Shown piece after piece: positions 8,125 to 16,074 of a stretch of DNA of 64,000 nt. The stretch lies in the NCBI GenBank assembly GCA_049889355.1, contig JBMHDN010000030.1, forward strand, positions 1-64,000, written 5' to 3'. How positions within the stretch are numbered: the first letter of the stretch is position 1; every line of letters begins with the position of its first letter. The DNA comes from JBMHDN01 sp049889355. Its GTDB lineage: Bacteria; Pseudomonadota; Alphaproteobacteria; Puniceispirillales; Puniceispirillaceae. A model generated the notes under the pieces. It was not told the origin of the DNA. It saw nothing but the letters and a program-made list of their open reading frames with translations, and made no database searches. Made by a program: the position numbers and the translations under genes.

Positions 8125-9375
8125 ATGAGCCATAAATCTGAGTTTATCACCCGTCTTGTTGAACGTGGTTATCTCCATCAGGCCACCAATTTAGAAGGGC
8201 TGGATGAACGCGCCGTTAGCCAAGCCATCACTGGTTATATTGGTTTCGACTGTACAGCTGATTCCCTGCATGTTGGCTCTCTGGTTCAGATTATGATGCT
8301 GCGGCTGATGCAACAGACAGGCCACAAGCCTATAGTGCTGATGGGTGGCGGAACCACCAAGGTGGGCGACCCGTCAGGCAAGGATGAAGCACGCCCGATG
8401 CTTTCTGACCAGGATATTGAGAACAATAAAAACGGCATCAAAAAGATTTTCGAAAAATATCTCAGCTTTGGTGATGGGCCAACAGATGCGGTGATGGCCG
8501 ATAATGCAGAATGGCTGGATCAGCTGGGCTATATCCGGTTTCTGAGAGATTATGGACGTCATTTTTCGATTAACCGAATGTTGGGTATGGAATCGGTCAA
8601 GCTGCGGCTGGACAGAGAACAAAACCTGTCATTTCTCGAGTTTAATTATGCGATTTTGCAGGCCTATGATTTCCTTGAATTGCGTCGCCGCTATGGCTGT
8701 GTGCTGCAATTTGGCGGCTCTGACCAATGGGGCAATATTGTCACCGGTATTGATTTGACCCGCCGCGTGGATAATCAAGAAATTTTCGGGGTGACCTCAC
8801 CGCTCATCACCACCGCCTCAGGGGCAAAAATGGGCAAGACAGCAAATGGCGCAGTCTGGCTCAATGAACAACGCCTGTCTGCCTTTGATTTCTGGCAGTT
8901 TTGGCGCAATACCGAAGATGCAGATGTCGGCCGCTTCCTGCGCCTATTTACCGAATTACCGCTGGATGAGATCGCCCGCCTTGAAAAATTAGAAGGCGCA
9001 GAAATCAATCAGGCCAAAATCATTCTGGCCAATGAAGCGACCACCCTTTGCCATGGCATAGAGGCTGCCCATAAAGCAGCTGAGACAGCCGCCCAAACCT
9101 TCCAAGGTGGTGGCAAGGCAGACGGCTTGCCAAGCATGGAGGTTGCCAGCACAGATTTGGCCGAGCTGTCTTTGCTTGATGCTTTTGTCCAGCTGGGCCT
9201 CACCGCTTCAAAAGGCGAAGCACGCCGCCTGATTAAAGGTGGGGGTTTGCGGATCAATGGCGAGAGCATCACAGATGAAACACGCCAGCTCGGGGTAAGC
9301 GATTTTGACGATGAAGGGCGTGTTCAGCTCTCCGCAGGCAAAAAACGCCACGGGCTGGTTCAGATTTCAAACTGA
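8125..9375 (+). CDS. tyrS: Tyrosyl-tRNA synthetase
   Basis: Class I aminoacyl-tRNA synthetase charging tRNA-Tyr. The 416-residue protein has GFDCTADSLHVGSL (HIGH-like signature) near residues 38-51, the tyrosine-binding GGSDQWGNI, and AKMGKT as its KMSKS-loop variant. The C-terminal S4 RNA-binding domain (KGEARRLIKGGGLRING) ends the protein. The start at 8125 (MSHKSEF) has a GAGAG site upstream; an in-frame GTG at 8077 would add 16 residues without family support. It is convergent with the AsmA-like gene 11 bases away, with no clear terminator between. Confidence 0.97.
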   Translation: MSHKSEFITRLVERGYLHQATNLEGLDERAVSQAITGYIGFDCTADSLHVGSLVQIMMLRLMQQTGHKPIVLMGGGTTKVGDPSGKDEARPMLSDQDIENNKNGIKKIFEKYLSFGDGPTDAVMADNAEWLDQLGYIRFLRDYGRHFSINRMLGMESVKLRLDREQNLSFLEFNYAILQAYDFLELRRRYGCVLQFGGSDQWGNIVTGIDLTRRVDNQEIFGVTSPLITTASGAKMGKTANGAVWLNEQRLSAFDFWQFWRNTEDADVGRFLRLFTELPLDEIARLEKLEGAEINQAKIILANEATTLCHGIEAAHKAAETAAQTFQGGGKADGLPSMEVASTDLAELSLLDAFVQLGLTASKGEARRLIKGGGLRINGESITDETRQLGVSDFDDEGRVQLSAGKKRHGLVQISN

Positions 9376-9386
9376 GAGCACACTGC

Positions 9387-12300
9387 CTAAAACTGGCTTT
9401 TTGAGCTGTTATCTGTATCACCCAAAATACGGTTGGTCTCAGAGCCCAGCCAATCCGGGCTGAAGAGATCACGCAGCACGCCAGGTACCAATGAGGCGGC
9501 GTTAACCGATATCTCAGGCTCGTCAACAGACCCCTTTACACTGAATTGGGTGGCAAACAGCCCGGCCTTGTCCAAGCCCGTTAAAAGCTCACCCAATACA
9601 GGCACAGCGCCTAAAATTTTGCTGAATTGATTGACCGGCACCAGATTGCCAGAAACATCAACCTGCCGGTTCACCCTGTCATAAACACCCACCATGGTCA
9701 CGCCAACCGCCCCGCCAGAGGCCCGCAGCTTATCGAGATAATGCAGGCCTTTTTCAGTACGAATACGCGCCTCGCCACGGGTAAAGCGTGTTCCATCACC
9801 TTCGACCAACGAATAGAGCCCAGCCACGGAAAGCACAGAAAAGGCCCGCACCGCAGCAGGGGCTTCAATCACATTGAATTCTTCGAGCTGAATAACAGTC
9901 TCAAAATCCTTCATATCTTTTGAGGTAAAGCGATTGACCAGACGCAAGCGTCCCTCGCGAATAGTATCTGTGACGCCAAGACCTGCCAGCACACGCCCTG
10001 CATTAGCTGAGGTGATGATGAGCAAGCTCTCCTCACCATCTGGCGTAAAGCGCAGCCTGGCCTCTCCGCCTCCTATGAGCCCGACCCCGGAGAGATGTTC
10101 ACCTGACGGGCCGAAATGCGCTTCAATCGTCCCTTCACTCAGCAATGGTTTTCCATTGACAGACAAGCTGCCTTGCAAAGTTACAACACCATTGCCATCT
10201 GATTTGGTCTCGCCTTTCAAATGGCCAGACAGGGTGATCGCCTGGTCTACCAACAGCTGGTCGGCGGTGAGGTCAAAGCGCAATGCCTGCCCTTTCGACA
10301 GCCCTTCATTGCGTCGTAAAGGCCGCAAATTCAGACGCCTGCCTTCTGCTGTGATCTCAAAAACCCCGTCTGTCTGACGCTCAACCAGTACCGCAGAAAG
10401 CTCATTGCCTGGCGTCAGCACCTCATCAAAATAGCCAGAGGCAATCTGCCCCTCATCATCAAAAGCAAGGCGTCCTCTGGCCATCAGGCTACCCATATTC
10501 AGATCAATGGCTTCAATGCTGCTGAGTTGGTCATTAGAAAACCGCATCAGAAAACGTGCTGAGGCCGCTTCGCCTGGCAGTTTCGCCCAGTCAATGGCCG
10601 GCACATCAATACCGGTCTGGCTCAGATCAGCCTCGATTTGAACATGACGCGATATGCCCTTTTCAGATGAACGATTTCGGGTTGATGTCTCTGCTTGCTC
10701 AACATAATCCAACCGCAAACCAGACTGGCCAACCATATCAATTTTGGCATAGCTGGCCAGGCGCTTGGTCACGGCCTCAGCTGGTTGCAGGCGCATCGAT
10801 AATCTGCGCTCACCGTCATCTTGCTGGTGAAAGCTAAAACTGGCCGGCACGCTATCAATCAGGCCCAATCCTTCAATATGCAATCCATCCTCGCCCACCG
10901 ATAGAGCAAGCTCACCTTTATCAAGGCGGGTATCAAAAGGCAGCGAGGCTACAGCTAAGTCAGAGAGCGTTGTATCCGCCTGCAGGCTGGTCAGCGTCAG
11001 CTGGTTTTGCACAAGACGCGACTGGCTGGCTATCTGGGCGGTGAGCGCGCCTGATTCCAAGACAAAGCTATTGGCTTGTTCTGGCCATTTTTGAACAGAG
11101 GGGTGGGCGAGCAACGCTTTGGTAGCTAGCACATCACCTGAAAGGCGCGCATTAATTGTCAAATCGCGTCCTGTGCCACGCGGGGCAATCATTGGGCTCA
11201 ACGTAATCTGAGCCGAATCTGCTGTGACATCTGGCAGGCTAGCTGTATCAAGTTTAAAGCTGAGGATGTTATCAGCCATGCTGATCTGACCCGAAACATC
11301 CTGAATTTCAGGGCTGTTATCACGCCAGCTAAAAGAGGCATCCTGCAAATCAAGCGCACCTTGTAAGGATTGCACAATATCACGTCCCGTTGCGGCTGGG
11401 TTCAGCGTTAAATCGAAACGCGCATTTGAAATCTGGCCGCGTCCAAAACGTTTTTTGATCCAATTTGCGGTGCTTGGAATGACCTGCTCTGGCCAGAGTA
11501 GTTTCAAAATATCCAGATCAATTTTATCACTTGTCAGGCTGGCCTTTACAGGCAGCGGCGCTGGCGCGGCATTGCCATTACGCGCGCTGTCAGTGTGGGT
11601 CTCATTATCTGCTATCTGATGCGCTTTTAGCATCAATGCGCCGCCTTCTTCAAACTGCGCAAAGAGTTCATCGAGATGAAGCTGGCCAGGTTCAAAGCGC
11701 AGACTCAAACGCCCTTCATCCAATTTGATAGGCTTGTCGCTTCCTTTTGCCACCACATAGGCATTTTTCATGCTGGCATCCAGATTACCGCGTGCAATTT
11801 GACCGCCAGCACCGATACGCAAATCCATTGTCCCCGCCACTGTGCCGACAAATTCTTGATATTGACCTTCGCTGAGGCGGAACCGCACGGATTTGAACTC
11901 GCCACGTGTATCGAGTTGCGAGAGAACAAGGCGGCGTTCGAGTTTGTCAAAACGACCTGAAAAATCCAGCATCAAGGTTGGAAACGCGCCAGCAGAGAGC
12001 GATTGATCAAGCCAGCTGCGCCAAGCTGGCTGGGCATTTTCCGGCCAATCGCGCAAAATAGAATCAAGCGAGATATCCTCAGCCAAGACCGAACCTGATA
12101 CAAAACTCTCTTGGCGGTGCAGGTCAGCCACCTGCCCTTGCAAAGACAAACTCCGTCCATCTGGCAATAAAAGCTGTGCCTCAGAAATGCTGAGCAGATC
12201 ATCCTGACGGCTATAATCAAACTGAAACTGAAGCTGTTTGAAGCGGTCTTGTTCAGCAGACACACCGGGGAGCGGCAGGCGCCCGTCTTGAATATCGAGC

Positions 12301-13352
12301 GCGCCTGTTGCAATCATCAATTTTGTTGCATCAAAGCTGGCATCCAGATGAGGTGAGATATGTTGTGCAGCTAGAAGCTTTTGGAAAGAGGCGGGCACAA
12401 AGTCAGAGAGGATAGCCAATGCAAGGCCCTGGCCTCGGGTTTGAACAGACCAAAGACCAGAGAGCAAATTACCGGACATCATCAGCTTGAGATGACCTGC
12501 TTGTGTGTGCGCTTCTTCCTTTATCTGGTTCATCGACACCACAAGCTGAAGCGCTGTTAAATCGGAAGCGTCCAGATCGATATGAATATCTTCAAGTTTA
12601 AGAGATCTACCAGTATCTGAGCTGTTTGTGTGATTTTCAAAATGCAGCTTTGCATCCTGAATAATGACCCGGCGCAAACCAACTTGTTGAAGCAGGTTAT
12701 AATAACGCCGCAAATCCGGCTCGTCTGCGCCGAACAGCCAGCCCATATCAGTCTGGCCTGTCTGGATACCCCAGCCATCTGCACTGTGCGACAGGGCAAC
12801 TGACAGGTTTTTCACCAAGGCCACTTCTGGATAGCCACCGGTGAACAAGCTGACTAGCCCGAATGACAAGCTCATTTCTGGCAGGGTGATTTCTTGCGGA
12901 CCCACGCTCAACTGGGCCTGTCCAAAATGCAGATGGAGCGGTCGGGCACCTGCTTCGATATGCCAATCAACCTTGTCTAATTTAAAGACGATACCGCGTT
13001 CAGGCACCGATAATCTTTTTTCCAACGTTGTGGCAAGCCCGCCCTGATTTTCAACCCAATAAATCAACGCGCCAGCAAGCCCGCCCAGCATCACCATCAA
13101 AACAAGAGTTAGGCGAATGAAATAGGTGGCCAGACGCCGCCCCACAGAACGCGGTTTTGTTGCTGGTTTTTCAGATTTTTTTTGCGCTTTGCCAGATTGC
13201 GCATCTGACGGTTCGTCCGCCGCTTCTAAATCGGGCTTTTCTGGCGTATCCGGCCCGATATTTAAGCTAAGTTCAGGGCGCAGCACCGCCTCTGACTCAG
13301 TGCTATCTGAGCCAGGTGGATTGATTTTTGGAGGCTGGCGCTTTTTTGTCAC
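9387..13352 (-). CDS. Large AsmA/YhdP-like envelope protein
   Basis: A 1321-residue protein. It has a low-complexity, charged cytoplasmic N-terminus (about 60 residues), one membrane helix around residues 72-95 (LATYFIRLTLVLMVMLGGLA), and a very long periplasmic beta-rich region. The C-terminal block (RFTRGEARIRTEKG...YDRVNRQVDVSGNLVPVNQ) is the conserved end of AsmA-like proteins with a DUF3971 core. Known relatives (TamB, YhdP, AsmA) bridge inner and outer membranes and are tied to phospholipid transport and permeability. The start appears to be GTG with GGAG about 11 bases upstream. It is divergent from bcp. Confidence 0.85.
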   Translation of the reverse strand: MTKKRQPPKINPPGSDSTESEAVLRPELSLNIGPDTPEKPDLEAADEPSDAQSGKAQKKSEKPATKPRSVGRRLATYFIRLTLVLMVMLGGLAGALIYWVENQGGLATTLEKRLSVPERGIVFKLDKVDWHIEAGARPLHLHFGQAQLSVGPQEITLPEMSLSFGLVSLFTGGYPEVALVKNLSVALSHSADGWGIQTGQTDMGWLFGADEPDLRRYYNLLQQVGLRRVIIQDAKLHFENHTNSSDTGRSLKLEDIHIDLDASDLTALQLVVSMNQIKEEAHTQAGHLKLMMSGNLLSGLWSVQTRGQGLALAILSDFVPASFQKLLAAQHISPHLDASFDATKLMIATGALDIQDGRLPLPGVSAEQDRFKQLQFQFDYSRQDDLLSISEAQLLLPDGRSLSLQGQVADLHRQESFVSGSVLAEDISLDSILRDWPENAQPAWRSWLDQSLSAGAFPTLMLDFSGRFDKLERRLVLSQLDTRGEFKSVRFRLSEGQYQEFVGTVAGTMDLRIGAGGQIARGNLDASMKNAYVVAKGSDKPIKLDEGRLSLRFEPGQLHLDELFAQFEEGGALMLKAHQIADNETHTDSARNGNAAPAPLPVKASLTSDKIDLDILKLLWPEQVIPSTANWIKKRFGRGQISNARFDLTLNPAATGRDIVQSLQGALDLQDASFSWRDNSPEIQDVSGQISMADNILSFKLDTASLPDVTADSAQITLSPMIAPRGTGRDLTINARLSGDVLATKALLAHPSVQKWPEQANSFVLESGALTAQIASQSRLVQNQLTLTSLQADTTLSDLAVASLPFDTRLDKGELALSVGEDGLHIEGLGLIDSVPASFSFHQQDDGERRLSMRLQPAEAVTKRLASYAKIDMVGQSGLRLDYVEQAETSTRNRSSEKGISRHVQIEADLSQTGIDVPAIDWAKLPGEAASARFLMRFSNDQLSSIEAIDLNMGSLMARGRLAFDDEGQIASGYFDEVLTPGNELSAVLVERQTDGVFEITAEGRRLNLRPLRRNEGLSKGQALRFDLTADQLLVDQAITLSGHLKGETKSDGNGVVTLQGSLSVNGKPLLSEGTIEAHFGPSGEHLSGVGLIGGGEARLRFTPDGEESLLIITSANAGRVLAGLGVTDTIREGRLRLVNRFTSKDMKDFETVIQLEEFNVIEAPAAVRAFSVLSVAGLYSLVEGDGTRFTRGEARIRTEKGLHYLDKLRASGGAVGVTMVGVYDRVNRQVDVSGNLVPVNQFSKILGAVPVLGELLTGLDKAGLFATQFSVKGSVDEPEISVNAASLVPGVLRDLFSPDWLGSETNRILGDTDNSSKSQF

Positions 13353-13491
13353 CTCTGGGGGTCTCCACTTTCGTCCTTATCTTGCTATATCTATCATAGG
13401 TAAGGGTTGTTTGTCTTGTGAACTATGCACACAAAAGACAGCCCAGATCTGACTGATCATACAATCTTTTTTCGCAAAGGAGACCGTCAAA

Positions 13492-13950
13492 ATGCTAGAA
13501 ATTGGACAACAGGTCACCGATTTTTCTCTACCTACCGATCAAGGCCAGTTTACGCTATCAGAACATCGCGGCAAAAATGTGGTGCTCTTCTTTTATCCCA
13601 AGGCGGATACGCCAGGCTGCACCAAGGAATCCATTGCCTTTAGCGGCTTGCTCTCAGAATTTGAAGCTGCAAACGCCGTTGTGATTGGCATGTCAAAGGA
13701 CACGCCTGTGAAACAAGGTAAGTTCCGGGATAAACATGGTCTGACTGTTTTATTGGGCGCTGACCATGAAACAGAGGTATGTGAGCTGTTTGGGGTATGG
13801 GGTGAAAAATCCATGTATGGGCGTACCTATATGGGCATTGAGCGTTCTAGTTTTATCATTGACCCGGACGGCAAGCTCAGCCATGTCTGGCGCAAGGTAA
13901 AAGTACCGGGGCATGCCGAAGAAGTACTGGCCGCATTAAAAGAACAGTAA
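13492..13950 (+). CDS. bcp: Thioredoxin-dependent thiol peroxidase, BCP/PrxQ family
   Basis: A 152-residue peroxiredoxin reducing hydroperoxides. The peroxidatic Cys is C43 in PKADTPGCT. The resolving Cys found five residues later in E. coli BCP is absent (Ile at 48). C98 in TEVCELFG is the only obvious alternative partner, so the protein is either a 1-Cys form or uses a different resolving position. YGRTYMGIERSSFIID is the usual C-terminal core. AAAGGAG precedes the start at good spacing. It is divergent from the AsmA-like gene and followed by the DUF455 gene. Confidence 0.95.
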   Translation: MLEIGQQVTDFSLPTDQGQFTLSEHRGKNVVLFFYPKADTPGCTKESIAFSGLLSEFEAANAVVIGMSKDTPVKQGKFRDKHGLTVLLGADHETEVCELFGVWGEKSMYGRTYMGIERSSFIIDPDGKLSHVWRKVKVPGHAEEVLAALKEQ

Positions 13951-13984
13951 AACGACCTGAAAAAGGCAATCATTCATGAAAGAG

Positions 13985-14025
13985 GGGCAGCGCGGCATAA
14001 GGTTTTCGTCTTTTTCGCTGCCCTT
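13985..14025 (+). terminator. Stem-loop after bcp
   Basis: GGGCAGCG (13985-13992) pairs perfectly with CGCTGCCC (14016-14023), extendable by two weaker pairs, with a 23-base pyrimidine-rich loop. It lies between bcp and the DUF455 gene. No T run follows, so it may be an attenuating or processing structure and not a true terminator. Confidence 0.35.
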
Positions 14026-14055
14026 AATCGGTGGGTTATAAAGGGGTGAAGCCAG

Positions 14056-14877
14056 ATGGATATGTCAGCTGAGATTGCGCGTATTTTCGCCATTAGCGCT
14101 CCGGTCGCCAAGGCCGAAGCTGTTCGGCTGTTAAAGGCTGAGCTAGATGCTGGCCGCTATAGCCATGCCAGCCCTCTGGATTTGCCCATCCGGCCAGGGC
14201 GTCCTGACAAACCGGTGCTGGCAGCACCAAAAGATGTCCCTCGCCGACGTATCACCAGAGGGGCTGACGGGCGTATCGCCCTCATCCATGCGATTGCCCA
14301 TATTGAATTAAATGCGATTGATCTCGCCCTTGATATGTGTGTGCGCTTTCAAGCTGAACATCTGCCGTTTGATTTTGTGAAAGACTGGATGAGCGTTGCA
14401 GATGATGAGGCCCGTCATTTTCTGATGCTGGAAAATAGGCTGGCTGAATTAGGCAGCTATTATGGCGCCCTTAGCGCGCATGACGGGCTCTGGCAGGCAG
14501 CGGAGAAAACCGCCACCCATCTGTTGGGACGGCTAGCTATTGCCCCGTTGGTGCTCGAAGCACGGGGGCTGGATGTGACCCCGCAGCTGATCGATAAAAT
14601 GATCGCCGTAGAAGATGAAAAAACCGCTGCCTGTTTAGAGATCATCATGAGAGATGAGGTCGGCCATGTGGCCACCGGCAAAAGATGGTATGATTATCAA
14701 TGCGGGATGGAAAAGCTGGATCCGGTGAGCACTTGGCACAAGCTGGTCGGCTTATATTTTCACGGCGCGCTCAAACCGCCTTTCAATATCGATGCCCGCA
14801 AAGCTGCGCGTTTTTCAGCTGCCTTTTATGGCCCGCTGGCCGCACAATCAGACAATCCCACAGCCCTCACCGGCTAG
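14056..14877 (+). CDS. DUF455 family ferritin-like protein
   Basis: A 273-residue protein of the DUF455 family, helical with a ferritin-like arrangement of metal-ligand candidates: HIELNAID, DDEARHF, EARGLD and RDEVGHV supply Glu and His pairs. The family is annotated by similarity only; members are thought to be di-iron proteins and some sit beside tRNA-modifying genes, but the reaction is not established. No signal peptide. AAAGGGGTG precedes the start. The gene is convergent with prfB, 23 bases away. Confidence 0.88.
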   Translation: MDMSAEIARIFAISAPVAKAEAVRLLKAELDAGRYSHASPLDLPIRPGRPDKPVLAAPKDVPRRRITRGADGRIALIHAIAHIELNAIDLALDMCVRFQAEHLPFDFVKDWMSVADDEARHFLMLENRLAELGSYYGALSAHDGLWQAAEKTATHLLGRLAIAPLVLEARGLDVTPQLIDKMIAVEDEKTAACLEIIMRDEVGHVATGKRWYDYQCGMEKLDPVSTWHKLVGLYFHGALKPPFNIDARKAARFSAAFYGPLAAQSDNPTALTG

Positions 14878-14900
14878 GGCTTTATCATAGGCAAGCTGGG

Positions 14901-16010
14901 CTATTCGCGGTGCATGCCGACACGCGCTGCAAGGCTTGCTTCGATAAAATCATCCAACGCCCCATCCAGCACAGCTTGTGTATTGCCTGTTTCAACTTGT
15001 GTGCGCAAATCCTTGACCATCTGATACGGGTGCAGCACATAAGATCGGATCTGGCTACCCCAGCCTATTTCAGATTTGGATGCGTTGCTGTCCATCGCTG
15101 CTTCTTCACGCTTTTGCAACTCTAGCTCATATAACCGTGCTTTGAGCATATTCAGCGCTGTTGCTCGGTTGCGGTGCTGCGATCTGTCAGACTGACATTG
15201 CACCACAATATTGGTTGGGATATGGGTAATGCGGATAGCAGAATCAGTGGTGTTCACATGCTGGCCACCTGCACCAGATGCACGGTAAGTATCCACCCGC
15301 AATTCTGATTCATTGACCTCAATATCGATATTGTCATCGACTTCCGGATAAATCCAGACTGAGGCAAAACTGGTATGGCGGCGGGCTGAACTGTCATATG
15401 GCGAGATACGCACCAGCCGGTGCACACCGGCCTCTGTCTTTGACCAGCCATAGGCACCCTCGCCCTTTATATGGATAGTGGCCGCTTTAATACCTGCTTC
15501 ATCGCCGGCAGTCTCGTCAATCACATCAATTTTAAAGCCGCGTGATTCAGCCCATCTGACATACATTCTGAGCAGCATAGATGCCCAATCTTGAGCTTCG
15601 GTGCCGCCTGCGCCAGGGTGAATTTCAAGATAACAATTATTCCCATCCGCCTCACCTGACAGCAAGCTCGCAATCTGTTTTTTGCCTGCTTCTTTTGACA
15701 GGCTGACAATCGCAGCTTCTGATTCAGCGATCAGCTCATTATCGCCTTCTGCCTCTGCCAGCTCTATCATTTCCAGCTGGTCAGCCAAGCCATTTTCTAA
15801 ATCCGCAATATCACCAAGCTGGCCTTCCAGCTTGTTTTTCTCGCGCATCACCTGCTGAGCTTGTTGTTGGTTATCCCAAAAGCTGGGGTCATTAACCGCA
15901 CTGTCCAATTCTGCCAGACGCGCGGTTGCAATCTCGATATTCACATGCTGGCGCAACAAATCTATCGCATTGTTAATGGCATCAATGGCGTGTTGTGTTT
16001 CAGCCTGCAT
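14901..16010 (-). CDS. prfB: Peptide chain release factor 2
   Basis: RF2 (369 residues) terminates translation at UGA and UAA. GGQHVNTTDSAIRITH carries the GGQ tripeptide that triggers peptidyl-tRNA hydrolysis. The upstream SPYDSSARRHTSFASVWIYPE block is characteristic. The reading frame is continuous from its ATG through the N-terminal region, so the programmed +1 frameshift found near codon 26 of many prfB genes is not present. AAGGAA lies about 10 bases upstream. It follows pbp1A on the minus strand, a typical alphaproteobacterial order. Confidence 0.97.
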   Translation of the reverse strand: MQAETQHAIDAINNAIDLLRQHVNIEIATARLAELDSAVNDPSFWDNQQQAQQVMREKNKLEGQLGDIADLENGLADQLEMIELAEAEGDNELIAESEAAIVSLSKEAGKKQIASLLSGEADGNNCYLEIHPGAGGTEAQDWASMLLRMYVRWAESRGFKIDVIDETAGDEAGIKAATIHIKGEGAYGWSKTEAGVHRLVRISPYDSSARRHTSFASVWIYPEVDDNIDIEVNESELRVDTYRASGAGGQHVNTTDSAIRITHIPTNIVVQCQSDRSQHRNRATALNMLKARLYELELQKREEAAMDSNASKSEIGWGSQIRSYVLHPYQMVKDLRTQVETGNTQAVLDGALDDFIEASLAARVGMHRE

Positions 16011-16074
16011 GGCATGGATTCCTTAAAAACAAATCAATTCAAATATATCAAATGTGAGGGTTGACGGTCTTGTA

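Noticed and set aside
15900..16010. Programmed frameshift in prfB
   Set aside because: The reading frame is continuous through the region where the frameshift codon would lie, and the N-terminus looks normal.
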